A stretch of DNA of 64,000 nt, from positions 1,426,001-1,490,000 of the forward strand of contig JACKBQ010000001.1 in the NCBI GenBank assembly GCA_020634455.1, in the 5' to 3' direction. The stretch's first letter is position 1, and each line of letters begins with the position of its first letter. This DNA is from Ardenticatenaceae bacterium (GTDB taxonomy: Bacteria > Chloroflexota > Anaerolineae > Promineifilales > Promineifilaceae). This document shows positions 43,124 to 51,867 of this stretch, piece by piece. The translations under genes were made by a program, and so were the position numbers. The notes under the pieces are model-generated. The model made no database searches. It had not been told where the DNA came from and worked only from the letters and a program-made list of their open reading frames with translations.

Positions 43124-45154
43124 TCAGCTACCCACCAACTTCCGCACTTCTTGCGCGGTGGCACAGGCTAACGCTTGCGCAGCTAACTTCTGCGCCTCGG
43201 TGCGGGTTAAGGTGCGAATTTTTGCCTTGACGGTGGCGATGGAAGGCACGCTGACGCTCAATTCATCCACGCCCAGCCCTAGCAAAATCGGGGTCGCCTG
43301 AGGATCGGCTCCCAGTTCCCCGCAGATGCCCACCCACTTGCCCGCAGCGTGTGCGCCTTTGACGGTGGCGTCAATCAGGCGCAGCACGGATGGGTGCAAA
43401 CCGTCTGATTTGCCCGCCAGCGTGGGATGCATCCGATCCATCGCCAGGGTGTACTGGGTGAGATCGTTGGTACCAATCGAGAAGAAATCCACCTCTTTGG
43501 CAAACACGTCGGCCATCACGGCCGCTGCGGGAATCTCGATCATGATGCCTACGGGCAGCTCTGGCGCGTTCAGTTCAGCGCGAATCTCGTCCACCATTGC
43601 TTTGGCGGCGCGCCACTCGGACATATCTGCCACCATAGGGAACATGATGCGCAGGGAGCCGTAGCTGGCAGCGCGCAGGATGGCGCGGAGCTGCTCGCGC
43701 AGCAGTTCTGGCCGATTCAGGCAGAGGCGAATGCCGCGCTCGCCCAGGAATGGGTTTTCTTCGGGCGGCACCTGCACGTAGGGCAACGGCTTGTCGCCAC
43801 CAATGTCCAGCGTGCGAATGATGACTGGCTTGCCCTCCATCGCCTCGGCAATTTGGCGATACACCTCAAACTGCTCATCCTCCGTGGGGGGCGTAGCCCG
43901 ATCCAGAAAGAGGAATTCAGTGCGCAGCAGGCCAACGCCTTCTGCCCCAGAGGCATTGGCTTTAACGGCGTCGGCCGCGCCGCCGATGTTGGCGGCAATT
44001 TCCATTCGATGATTATCCAGCGTGATGGCTGGTTCGTTGGCTTGTTCACGGGCGGCTTGCTGCTGCTTTTTGGCGGCCGCCAACTCGTTTTTAGCTTTTT
44101 CTTGGGCGGCGGCATCCGGGTTTACCTGGATGATGCCGCTGCTGCCGTTGAGGATAACGGCCGTTCCATCCCCAATTTTGAGCAACCCATCCCCCACACT
44201 TACCACCGCAGGCAAGCTAAGCGCCCGGGCGATGATGGCTGAGTGAGCCGTGGGGCCGCCAACGGCCGTTGCAAAACCCAACACGCGCTTCGGGTCCAGC
44301 GTGGCTGTATCCGAGGGCGTCAGATCGTGGGCGATGACTACCACGGGATGATCCGGCCAGGCAACGTCGTTGGCTGCGCCATCCCCAGCTAGCAGCTTCA
44401 GGATGCGGTTGCCCACATCCCGAATGTCGGCAGCACGGGCAGCCAGCAGCGGATCATCCAGCGCCGCCATGATGGCCGCGCGCTCCTCGATAGTGGCGCG
44501 CCACGCCTGGCCCGCATTTTGCCGGGTCTGGATTTTTTGCTGAACAGCTTCCAGCAAATCATCGTCGGTGAGCAGTTCCTGGTGGACTTCAAAAATGGCG
44601 GCTTCATCTGGCGCGTGGGCCTGCATTTGCTGCTGCAAAGCGTGCAGGGCGGCTTTGCCTGCGGCGAGGGCTTCGTCGAGCTTCGCCTGTTCGGCGTCTA
44701 CCCCGGCAAATTCGTTGGTGAGTTTTAAGGCCGTTTGCCTTAACTGAAACACGGGACCAATTGCCACACCGGGAGCCGCGCCAATGCCTGCCAAACCATC
44801 TTTGGGCAGTTTGGGAACGGCCGTTTTGACCTTGCCGTTGGCGACGATGGGTTGTGGGGCTGGTTTTTGGACTGGCTTATGAGCCGCATCATCTTCACCA
44901 AGACCGGCGGAAACGGCCGTTTGCAGCGCCTCGGCCGCCAGTTCTTCATCTTCACCATCCAGATCAACCTGGACAGCGCCGCCGTGCTTCACCCCCAGCC
45001 CCAACACGGCAATCAAGCTCTTGGCATTCACCTTTTTGCTGCCGTGCGAAATGCGAATGTCTGCCTTGAACTGCTTGGCAGTCTTGACAAACACCTTGGC
45101 CGGGCGGGCATGCAAGCCCGTGGCATTTTCAATGACAAAGTTTAGCTGTTTCAC
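43124..45154 (-). CDS. PTS HPr - enzyme I fusion protein
   Basis: A 676-residue fusion of the two general PTS proteins. Residues 1-80 are HPr with phospho-His15 in ENATGLHARPAK and the regulatory Ser46 in NAKSLIAVL. A Pro/Ala linker follows (KPVQKPAPQP). Enzyme I occupies about 125-676: the phospho-His304 in GGPTAHSAIIARAL, the PEP-binding LLRTEFLFLDR and FSIGTNDLTQYTLAMDR, and GICGELGADP. It takes phosphate from PEP and passes it through HPr to IIA. Having the fused HPr-EI inside the transporter operon suggests this may be the cell's only PTS. Confidence 0.95.
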   Translation of the reverse strand: MKQLNFVIENATGLHARPAKVFVKTAKQFKADIRISHGSKKVNAKSLIAVLGLGVKHGGAVQVDLDGEDEELAAEALQTAVSAGLGEDDAAHKPVQKPAPQPIVANGKVKTAVPKLPKDGLAGIGAAPGVAIGPVFQLRQTALKLTNEFAGVDAEQAKLDEALAAGKAALHALQQQMQAHAPDEAAIFEVHQELLTDDDLLEAVQQKIQTRQNAGQAWRATIEERAAIMAALDDPLLAARAADIRDVGNRILKLLAGDGAANDVAWPDHPVVVIAHDLTPSDTATLDPKRVLGFATAVGGPTAHSAIIARALSLPAVVSVGDGLLKIGDGTAVILNGSSGIIQVNPDAAAQEKAKNELAAAKKQQQAAREQANEPAITLDNHRMEIAANIGGAADAVKANASGAEGVGLLRTEFLFLDRATPPTEDEQFEVYRQIAEAMEGKPVIIRTLDIGGDKPLPYVQVPPEENPFLGERGIRLCLNRPELLREQLRAILRAASYGSLRIMFPMVADMSEWRAAKAMVDEIRAELNAPELPVGIMIEIPAAAVMADVFAKEVDFFSIGTNDLTQYTLAMDRMHPTLAGKSDGLHPSVLRLIDATVKGAHAAGKWVGICGELGADPQATPILLGLGVDELSVSVPSIATVKAKIRTLTRTEAQKLAAQALACATAQEVRKLVGS

Positions 45155-45186
45155 AACATCGCTTCCTTTGTTTAGTCACTTTTGAC

Positions 45187-45280
45187 AGTTATCAGTAATC
45201 CGTAATCAGTTATCGGTAAAAAACAGTCTGGCATAATCCCTCAAAACCGATTACTGAACACCGATTACCGATTACCAAAT
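45187..45280. repeat. CGGTAATCGGT palindromic element, copy 3
   Basis: AGTTATCAGTAATCCGTAAT then CAGTTATCGGTAA are followed, after about 30 bp, by ACCGATTACTGAACACCG and ATTACCGATTACC. It lies between the IIA stop (45280-45282) and the HPr-EI start (45154). The unit sequence matches 23670-23730 and 38471-38556. Confidence 0.8.
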
Positions 45281-45729
45281 TAAACCCCGTCGGGCACGCC
45301 GTTCAGGCAGTTTAGAATCAAATCCACATCGGTGGTGCGGGCCAGTTCTTCGGCCAAATCCGGGTCTTCAATCGCTTCAGCCAGATTGGCCAAAACGTCC
45401 ATGTGCTCATCCCCAATAGCGGCAATGCCAATGACCAGGTAGGCCAGTTCGTCTTCATCATCCTCATCCCAGACGATGCCTGCCGGTACCTGAAGCACCG
45501 AAATGCCGGTTTGCTTCACGTCGCCACGGTTTTCGTACTGGCCGTGGGGGATGGCCACGCCGTTGCCCAGGTAGGTAGACATGGTGGTTTCGCGCGCCAG
45601 CATACCATCTACGTAGGGCGCATCTACACAGCCGCTTTTCACCAGCAAGGCTCCAGCCTGACGAATGGCATCTTGTTTATCAACGGCCGTTGCGCCCAAT
45701 TTAATCCTGTTTTTCTCCAAAATAGCCAT
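45280..45729 (-). CDS. PTS enzyme IIA, mannitol/fructose type
   Basis: A 149-residue IIA domain protein. The phospho-His is in the typical GVAIPHGQYEN motif, preceded by ARETTMSTYLGN. It takes phosphate from HPr and hands it to IIB. The start is 2 bp after the IIB stop, and the order IIC-IIB-IIA-(HPr-EI) runs in one direction, so they form one operon. It is a separate protein, whereas in E. coli MtlA these are fused. Confidence 0.93.
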   Translation of the reverse strand: MAILEKNRIKLGATAVDKQDAIRQAGALLVKSGCVDAPYVDGMLARETTMSTYLGNGVAIPHGQYENRGDVKQTGISVLQVPAGIVWDEDDEDELAYLVIGIAAIGDEHMDVLANLAEAIEDPDLAEELARTTDVDLILNCLNGVPDGV

Positions 45730-45731
45730 TG

Positions 45732-46061
45732 TTACCCCCCTGTATCTTCAATGGAGCCACTTTCCACAAACGCACTGACCAGTTTGTCGAAGGCGGGATC
45801 GTTCAGGAAGTGGCTAAAGGTGACGACCACTGCATCTGGCACGCGGTTGCGCACCACGTTGGCCAACCCTTTGTGCACCACAACCACCTGAGCCCCGTCT
45901 GGAATGGCTCGCGCTGGCTTGTGAATCACGGTGACGCCAGAGACATTGGCTTTTTTCAGTTTCTTCTTGAGTGCATTTACGCTCATCAAACTGGAACCCA
46001 TGCCTGCTTCGCAAGCGAGAATCACGGTTTTGACGTCTGCTGCATTAATTGAACCTGCCAT
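45732..46061 (-). CDS. PTS enzyme IIB, mannitol type
   Basis: A 109-residue IIB protein. The phospho-Cys17 is in ILACEAGMGSSLMSVNALKK, the classic mannitol IIB pattern. It passes phosphate to the substrate bound by IIC. It lies 2 bp before IIA and 86 bp after IIC, with one octamer in the upstream gap (46099-46106). Sugar specificity is set mostly by IIC. Confidence 0.93.
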   Translation of the reverse strand: MAGSINAADVKTVILACEAGMGSSLMSVNALKKKLKKANVSGVTVIHKPARAIPDGAQVVVVHKGLANVVRNRVPDAVVVTFSHFLNDPAFDKLVSAFVESGSIEDTGG

Positions 46062-46147
46062 TATTTACCTCTTTTTCAGTGGGAAGGCCCTGAATGAACG
46101 GCCGTTTACCAACCACCATCCAGGGCCTCAATCATCAACGAACTATG

Positions 46148-47215
46148 CTATGCCAGACCGGGCACACCAGCCGTGCCAGCTTCCATATCTTCCTCGGTCT
46201 CTTCCTCTTTTACAGGACGCAGACGGAGCAGCACAATACCCACAGCCGCTGAGGCAACCACACCAATCAACACACCGGTCAGCACCGCAAAATGCTGTCC
46301 GCGCGGAATCACGGCCAGGTAAGCGAAGATGGAACCGGGGGATGGGGTCGCAACCAAACCTGCATTGGTGATGGTGAACCACAGGTCCGCGGCCAACCCA
46401 CCGGAGATAACCGACAGAATCATGATGGGATGGGCCAACACGTAGGGGAAGTAAATCTCATGAATACCACCCAGGAAGTGGATGATCATGGCGCTGGGCG
46501 CAGATTCTTTCAACATGCCTTTGCCTGCTACGTAGTAAGCAATGAGCAAGCCCAGGCCGGGGCCAGGATTGGTCTCCAGCAAGAAGTGCAGGGCGCGGCC
46601 AGTTTCTTCGGCAGCAGCCACACCAAGCGGAGCCAAAACGCCGTGGTTGAGCGCGTTGTTCAGGAACAGAACCTTGGCCGGTTCAATAATGATGGCGGCC
46701 AGCGGCAGCAAACGGGCATTGACCATCCAATCTACCAATGAACCAGCGGCATCGCTGATGGAAGTGACGATGGGGCCAATAACAACGTTGCCCAATAGCG
46801 CCAAAATAACAGCCAAAATACCAGCAGAGAAGTTGTTCACCAACATCTCAAAGCCGATCGGAATGCGCTCTTCCAGGTTGTCATCAATTTTCTTCATGAG
46901 CCAGCCGCCAAGAGGACCCATGATCATCGCGCCGAGGAACATCGGGATGTCAGCGCCAACTACAACACCCATTGTAGAAGCAGCACCCACAACACCACCA
47001 CGTACGCCATGAATCATTTTGCCGCCGGTGTAACCAATTAAAACTGGCAACAAATATAGGATCATGGGGCCAACCATCTCGGCAAACTTCTCATTGGGAA
47101 TCCACCCAGTGGGAATAAAGAGGGCTGTAATCAACCCCCAGGCAATAAAAGCGCCCATGTTGGGAATAATCATCCCGGCCAAAAAACCACCAAACTGCTG
47201 AATTCTTTCTCTCAT
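46148..47215 (-). CDS. PTS enzyme IIC, mannitol/polyol type permease
   Basis: A 355-residue membrane permease with about eight hydrophobic helices. The segments FLAGMIIPNMGAFIAWGLIT, GGKMIHGVRGGVVGA, NNALNHGVLAPLG and the conserved GGIHEIYFPYVL are diagnostic for the mannitol IIC family (MtlA). It transports a hexitol and releases it phosphorylated. It has no fused IIB or IIA. The acidic C-terminal tail (EEETEEDMEAGT) is unusual. An 18-bp palindrome lies 76 bp upstream. Confidence 0.93.
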   Translation of the reverse strand: MRERIQQFGGFLAGMIIPNMGAFIAWGLITALFIPTGWIPNEKFAEMVGPMILYLLPVLIGYTGGKMIHGVRGGVVGAASTMGVVVGADIPMFLGAMIMGPLGGWLMKKIDDNLEERIPIGFEMLVNNFSAGILAVILALLGNVVIGPIVTSISDAAGSLVDWMVNARLLPLAAIIIEPAKVLFLNNALNHGVLAPLGVAAAEETGRALHFLLETNPGPGLGLLIAYYVAGKGMLKESAPSAMIIHFLGGIHEIYFPYVLAHPIMILSVISGGLAADLWFTITNAGLVATPSPGSIFAYLAVIPRGQHFAVLTGVLIGVVASAAVGIVLLRLRPVKEEETEEDMEAGTAGVPGLA

Positions 47216-47290
47216 TTCACCTCTCCTTACAAAAAATTATGATGAGTAACGTTTTGCTGCCGATTCCTTGCGGTAGGTAGCTTAAACTAT

Positions 47291-47308
47291 CCAGATGCAA
47301 ACATCTGG
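47291..47308. promoter_or_regulatory. Palindrome upstream of PTS IIC (candidate operator)
   Basis: CCAGATG-CAAA-CATCTGG is a perfect inverted repeat with 7-bp arms, lying 76 bp upstream of the IIC start and 57 bp downstream of the regulator stop. It could be the binding site of the PRD regulator or a short hairpin ending the regulator transcript. Only its position and symmetry support it. Confidence 0.45.
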
Positions 47309-47364
47309 CTAAAAAACAGAAGTCGCGTCAATTTATTTGTGTGGCTGTGTGTTTCTCTTCGCCG

Positions 47365-48909
47365 TCAGGCTAACCATTGGGTAATCACGGAAATATCCTC
47401 GGCCGAAAGCAGCGGATGCACCTGGATTACCGGTGATTGCCCGGTGTACTCTTTGGGCAGCGGCACGGTGGTGATGATGAGTTGTGCCGACTGCATCTCT
47501 TGTGCGTTTAGTTCACGCATGGACAAGACATCTAATTGCCCCAGTCTTGGAAATCTGGCTTTGAGCCGCGCTACCAGCAGCTGGGCAGTAGCCATGCCGC
47601 TGGGGCAGACCACAATGACGCGGTTGAGCCGATTCGGCCGTTCCCGAATAAAGGCCGCCCGGAGCAATAAAACCAGGTTATTTACTTCATCTTCAGGCAA
47701 CTGTACGCCCATTTCGGCGTTAATTTCTTTGGCCAGGGTGGTGGCAATTTTTGATTCGAAGCTGTAACGTTCAGGTAGATTTTTGGTATAGCTGATGGGC
47801 GGTGCCCATAACTCAAACCACTGCCGCATAAAGGCAGGTATCAAGTGTGCGGCCAACCCTTCACGCAGGGCGGTGTCTGACTGCATGGCGGGGACACGGT
47901 ACGCCTGAGAAATACCGCGCATCAGGCTGCTGAGCAGGTTTTCCAATGAGTCGCCCATTTCCAAATCTGTAGGCCAGGTGCCACTGCGTGAGCCAGAAAG
48001 TAAATGCATGGTCAGGTAGGCAACTTCGCAAGGCATCTCACTTACTGGCCTATCCAGGCCTTGCTGACTCAAAATCTCTGTGGCCACTTGCCAGACGGCT
48101 TGGTGGTCTTGTTTGTCAAAGGCGGGGTGCGCGGTTTGGGCAATTTGCCCGTTGAGAATGCGCTGTTTTTGCACGGCAATGACCAGGGCCAGGTAAAGTG
48201 CGGCGTTGTCGGTGAAACGGCCGTTTAAAGCCATTTCGGCAAATCCCACCAGCGTCATCGCCCGCCGGGTCTCCCACTGCTGGGCTATCTGCTTGACGTG
48301 GCTGGCCAGCGGCATCAAATCGGCGTCATCGGCCAGCTCATACACCAGTCCAGCAGCGTGCGACACCTGCATGAGAGGTTCACTAAAGCCGGTATCGCCC
48401 CAGAGAACGGCCGTAATCGCCTCCCGCAGTTGGTGTTCCGAGCCAGCGAGCATGAACCCAAAATTCGGCCGTCGCTCCAAAGTCAGGTCAAACGGCCGTA
48501 TCCACGCTTCAATCAAATCCAAATCTTTCAACAGCGTGGTGCGCGAGACGCCGCTCTCTTGCTGCAACTGATACAAGATTAAAGGCTCGGTTTCAGTCAG
48601 CAGATTCAGGAGCAACAGCTGCTGGCGCTGGTCTGGGGTAAGTTGTAAACGAATATTTTCCTGGGTGGCTAATTCAGAGAGTAAGCTTTGGCGATCTGCT
48701 GGCGAACAGGCAATTTGCACACCGACGCCAGGAATCATGTTCAGGTCGGCATCATGCTCTACCAGCCACAATTTGATTGGCTTCAAGCTATAGGAAACCT
48801 GCCGGGGCGTTAGCCCTACTTGGCGACCCACATCTGCGGTAACAACGGCCGTTTCTGCCGTTAGCAGATAATGAAGCAAATCTCGTTGGCGCGTCGTCAG
48901 CGAAATCAT
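47365..48909 (-). CDS. PRD-domain transcriptional regulator (MtlR/LicR type)
   Basis: A 514-residue PTS-controlled regulator. Residues 1-90 hold a winged HTH (TTRQRDLLHYLLTAETAVV ... VGRQVGLTPRQVSYSLKPI) and a second Mga/HTH_11-like segment follows. Two PRD domains (about 170-280 and 285-395) have the candidate phosphorylated histidines in PLASHVKQIAQQ, YLTMHLLSGS and AAHLIPAFMRQ. A IIB-like domain near 415-505 has VVCPSGMATAQLLVARL with the Cys. No IIA domain is present. It should activate the polyol operon according to PTS flux. It is the first gene of the cluster, separated by 149 bp from IIC. Confidence 0.9.
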   Translation of the reverse strand: MISLTTRQRDLLHYLLTAETAVVTADVGRQVGLTPRQVSYSLKPIKLWLVEHDADLNMIPGVGVQIACSPADRQSLLSELATQENIRLQLTPDQRQQLLLLNLLTETEPLILYQLQQESGVSRTTLLKDLDLIEAWIRPFDLTLERRPNFGFMLAGSEHQLREAITAVLWGDTGFSEPLMQVSHAAGLVYELADDADLMPLASHVKQIAQQWETRRAMTLVGFAEMALNGRFTDNAALYLALVIAVQKQRILNGQIAQTAHPAFDKQDHQAVWQVATEILSQQGLDRPVSEMPCEVAYLTMHLLSGSRSGTWPTDLEMGDSLENLLSSLMRGISQAYRVPAMQSDTALREGLAAHLIPAFMRQWFELWAPPISYTKNLPERYSFESKIATTLAKEINAEMGVQLPEDEVNNLVLLLRAAFIRERPNRLNRVIVVCPSGMATAQLLVARLKARFPRLGQLDVLSMRELNAQEMQSAQLIITTVPLPKEYTGQSPVIQVHPLLSAEDISVITQWLA

Positions 48910-49228
48910 TGGCCCAATAATAATCTTTCACCTTGGTTTTTGATATAGAGGGTTCTCTCTTCCGAATAATTGCATTATATAGGCAAGATGTCCTATAAAG
49001 CACGGGTAATTGTTGTCAATTTTTACTAAGCAGTTCTGACAAAAGTTGACTAATTAAGGCGAAACCCGCCTAAAAGGAGGATTATGGCAAAAAAAATCCC
49101 GCTGGCGCGGGATTAGAGTTTGAAATTGGAAACCTGAGCTATTTTTGCGTAAGCCCCTTGAGCCAGGGAACACCCATACAGCGGTAACCATACCGTACAT
49201 ACTCTTGGACGCAAAAACAGTCTAAACG
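48910..49228. other. 319-bp gap between the PRD regulator and ABC permease genes
   Basis: No real gene is visible. It contains the PRD regulator promoter, near 48910-49030, in an A+T-rich stretch. A small hairpin AGGCG/CGCCT lies near 49057-49071. A ten-codon open frame (ATG 49084, TAG 49114-49116) follows AAGGAGG with only 3 bp between, too close for efficient starting. The terminator listed below lies in the same place. Confidence 0.5.
49088..49114 (-). terminator. Rho-independent terminator after ABC permease gene
   Basis: On the minus strand, AATCCCGC and GCGGGATT pair with a four-base loop (49095-49114) and then run into a T-tract (49088-49096, A on the plus strand). It lies about 115 bp beyond the ABC permease stop, so it should end the ABC transporter transcript. 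The stem is 8 bp. Confidence 0.75.
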
Positions 49229-50695
49229 TTACGCACCGTAAACAAGCCGCAGTACCTGCGGCGTCACGTACGCCTCCACCAGCGCCGCCAGCAGCAGCAA
49301 CGGAAGGCCCAACCCCAGAAGCACCCGCCAAAATTCGGCCGCGCGAATAATAAACATTTCACTTAAAGAACGGTTGGACAGTGGAGCAAAAGTGACCGTT
49401 TGCCAGCGCAGCGCCGCCGCCCCAACCAGCAGCAAGGTGGGCAGTTCCACAATCGCATGCGGCACCACCGTCGCCAGCAAAAATTGGCCCGGATTCTCAC
49501 CCGCCAGATAAAACTGCATGGCAATAAAGCTGATAACGCCCCAGGGGAGCATAAAAATGAGCACGCCAAACACGCCCAGGGTAAAAATGCCTAATATCGT
49601 TTGCAGCAGCAGCGCCCGCACATTTTGGCCAACAATAAACAGCGGTAGCGCCGCCAAGTACACCTCTAGCCCAGCCAGATTGGTGAGCATATTTTGCCCA
49701 CTGAGCTGTGTCTTCAGATGATCGGGAAAGGGGTATTGACGCGCCATGAAGATGCCAATAACGGCCGCTCCTACCAGCGCCACCAGCAAGGCCCCCATTG
49801 GCCGCAAAAGGGTCGGCACGATGGCCCAGGTTTGCCGAAACCAGGTGAGCGGGTTGGAATATTTGCCGGTTTCCAGCAAGCTCTTCCCGGAAAAATAACC
49901 CCAAAACTGGCGCACCATCCACCCCAGCCGAATCTGGTCAATATCCCGGCCCAGCAGCTCCTCCCGGTTAAACAGTGACAACCCCATGCGCATGAGCAGA
50001 ACGGCCGTAATGATCAACGCCAGCAGTAACCACCACAACCCATCATGGTTACCCCAAAACAGCGCCGCTGCCTCCGCCTGAATCAAAATCGCCATCGGCA
50101 CAATGATAAAGCTGGCCAGCAGGTTCGCTGCCCGCACGCTCGTCGCCTGGCTAGACACCACCACCGCACCCGCCACCATGATGATGCCCTGCACCGTCGT
50201 CAGCAAAATCGTCTGGGCCACCAGCTGAAACTCTGGCCGCCAATCCACCGAGATGGCCAGGCCAATCATGTACACCGCCATGCCCATGTAGCTGGCCGAG
50301 AGCGGCGGCACCAGCGCGGCCACCATCTTGCCCGCGTAAAGCTGGCCGTTGCTCAACGGCGTCGAAAGCAGCGGCTCCATGCTTTTGCGCTCCTTCTCGC
50401 CCACAAACGTCTCTAGGGCAATGATGAGCGAAAACGACATGGGGAAAAAACCCACCACCAGCAGCAAAAAGGGAATCAGCTGGTTGGCCACAATTTCCGC
50501 ACCAAAATCGGAGACAAAGTTGAGCAGGCGAGAGGCGGTGAAGTTCATTAGCGCCGGGAAAATGAGGGTGAGCATGAAAATGGGAATGATGATGCGCCAA
50601 TCGCGGAAAGAGTCGCGAATTTCACGGCGAGCAACAACGGCGGCCATGCGAAAATCGTTTTTGGTGGGATGGGTTGGGCGGGCGAGTGCAATCAT
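49229..50695 (-). CDS. ABC-2 type permease fused to SpoIIM (DUF95)-like domain
   Basis: A 488-residue membrane protein. Residues 1-250 are an ABC-2 permease (NatB-like) with the FVGEKERKSMEPLLSTPL motif before the pore helices. The C-terminal part (about 320-480) has the SpoIIM/DUF95 pattern: QNVRALLLQTILGIFTLG, PHAIVELPTLLLVGAAAL and a last helix bundle. It pairs with the ABC ATPase 92 bp upstream. The pair would export or import an unknown substrate, powered by ATP. The fusion with a SpoIIM domain is unusual. Confidence 0.85.
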   Translation of the reverse strand: MIALARPTHPTKNDFRMAAVVARREIRDSFRDWRIIIPIFMLTLIFPALMNFTASRLLNFVSDFGAEIVANQLIPFLLLVVGFFPMSFSLIIALETFVGEKERKSMEPLLSTPLSNGQLYAGKMVAALVPPLSASYMGMAVYMIGLAISVDWRPEFQLVAQTILLTTVQGIIMVAGAVVVSSQATSVRAANLLASFIIVPMAILIQAEAAALFWGNHDGLWWLLLALIITAVLLMRMGLSLFNREELLGRDIDQIRLGWMVRQFWGYFSGKSLLETGKYSNPLTWFRQTWAIVPTLLRPMGALLVALVGAAVIGIFMARQYPFPDHLKTQLSGQNMLTNLAGLEVYLAALPLFIVGQNVRALLLQTILGIFTLGVFGVLIFMLPWGVISFIAMQFYLAGENPGQFLLATVVPHAIVELPTLLLVGAAALRWQTVTFAPLSNRSLSEMFIIRAAEFWRVLLGLGLPLLLLAALVEAYVTPQVLRLVYGA

Positions 50696-50720
50696 TGTTG
50701 GTTTGCTCCAAGTCGTAAAT

Positions 50721-50777
50721 AAACCTCCGGGGGGTTTGGCAAATGGTTTTGTTGATGCCCGAAGCCTCCCGGAGGTT
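50721..50777. repeat. Paired AACCTCC/GGAGGTT palindromes, diverged copy 3
   Basis: AAACCTCCGGGGGGTTT (50721-50737) and AGCCTCCCGGAGGTT (50763-50777) fill the 92-bp gap between the ABC ATPase stop (50788) and permease start (50695). The spacing of about 42 bp equals that of the copies at 15947 and 40788, while both arms carry substitutions. Confidence 0.8.
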
Positions 50778-50787
50778 GTGATTTCAT

Positions 50788-51717
50788 TTATGATGTTGAG
50801 CTTGCGCCGTCAGAGACGACGCGCAGGTAGACTTGTTCTAAACTTTGGCTGACGGGCTGGAGTGAGATAACACCCAAGCCAAGCTCGCCCAGGCGGCGAA
50901 CCAGCTGCGGGTTGGTTACGTCGGGGTTGTCGGTGCGATAGCGAATTTTATCTCCCAACACCGCCTCCACCGTGACAAGCTGCTCGATCTCGCCGATTTC
51001 ACCGTTCAGATGTTTGTCTACGCGCACTTCCAGTTGGGGTTGGCCGAGCAGTTTTTGTTTGAGAACGGCCGTACTCCCCTGAGCCACAATCGTTCCTTTT
51101 TTGATGATGGCAATGCTGTCGGCCAGCATTTCGGCTTCGGCCAGATTGTGGGTACATAAAATGACGGTGCGCTTATCCTCGCGCAGCTCACGAATGGCGT
51201 CGCGCACCAGTTTGGCGCTGTGCGGGTCCATCGCCGAGGTTGGCTCATCTAGCAATAGCACCGAGGGATTGTGCAGCATGGCTCGAATCAGCCCCACTTT
51301 TTGCCGCATCCCTTTGGAATATTGCCCCAGTCGGCGGTCGGCCTGCCCCGCCATATCGAATCGGTCGAACATGGCCAGCCCGCGCTTTTTGATTTCGTCG
51401 TCGGTCAGGTTGTAGAGACGGCCGTAAAACAGCAAATATTCCAGCCCAGACATGCGCAGGTACAGCCCAGGCTGCTCCGTCAGCATCCCAATATCATGCC
51501 GCACCTTGTCCGCCTGCTGCACCACGTCGTAGCCATTAATTTGCGCCGAGCCGCTGGTGGGGCGCAAAATGGCCCCCAACATGCGCACCGTGGTGGTTTT
51601 GCCCGCCCCATTTGGCCCCAGCAGCGCCAGCAGTTCGCCTGCGGGCACGTTGAGGGAGAGGTTGTAAACGGCCGTAAATTCCTCAAAAACCTTGCCTAAT
51701 TTAATCGCTTCAATCAT
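50788..51717 (-). CDS. ABC transporter ATP-binding protein
   Basis: A 309-residue ATPase. Walker A is LLGPNGAGKTTTVRMLG, the Q-loop is in GMLTEQPGLYLRMSG, the signature is YSKGMRQKVGLIRAML, and Walker B is VLLLDEPTSAMDPHSAKLV followed by TVILCTHNLAEAEML with the switch His. The C-terminal domain (KIRYRTDNPDVTNPQLVRRL) resembles DrrA/NatA-type ATPases of ABC-2 exporters. The partner is the downstream permease-SpoIIM fusion gene. The 150-bp gap upstream toward the SARP gene shows no clear feature. Confidence 0.93.
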   Translation of the reverse strand: MIEAIKLGKVFEEFTAVYNLSLNVPAGELLALLGPNGAGKTTTVRMLGAILRPTSGSAQINGYDVVQQADKVRHDIGMLTEQPGLYLRMSGLEYLLFYGRLYNLTDDEIKKRGLAMFDRFDMAGQADRRLGQYSKGMRQKVGLIRAMLHNPSVLLLDEPTSAMDPHSAKLVRDAIRELREDKRTVILCTHNLAEAEMLADSIAIIKKGTIVAQGSTAVLKQKLLGQPQLEVRVDKHLNGEIGEIEQLVTVEAVLGDKIRYRTDNPDVTNPQLVRRLGELGLGVISLQPVSQSLEQVYLRVVSDGASSTS

Positions 51718-51867
51718 GATTGCATACCTTGCCCCTCACACAACTGTAAACCCCACCGCCCGAACAATTGTGACATTGTAAACCAAAACACCCCACTTTC
51801 ACTGGGAAAACAGACCTGATTCCCTGCTTATTCATACACAATTTAGGCAGTGAAACCCATGACAATT

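Noticed and set aside
43427..44242. A 271-codon plus-strand frame
   Set aside because: Antisense to the enzyme I gene, with no ribosome site or motif.
47281..47330. CCAGATG palindrome as a terminator of the regulator gene
   Set aside because: On the minus strand the hairpin is preceded, not followed, by T residues, so it does not look like a standard rho-independent terminator; listed instead as a candidate operator.
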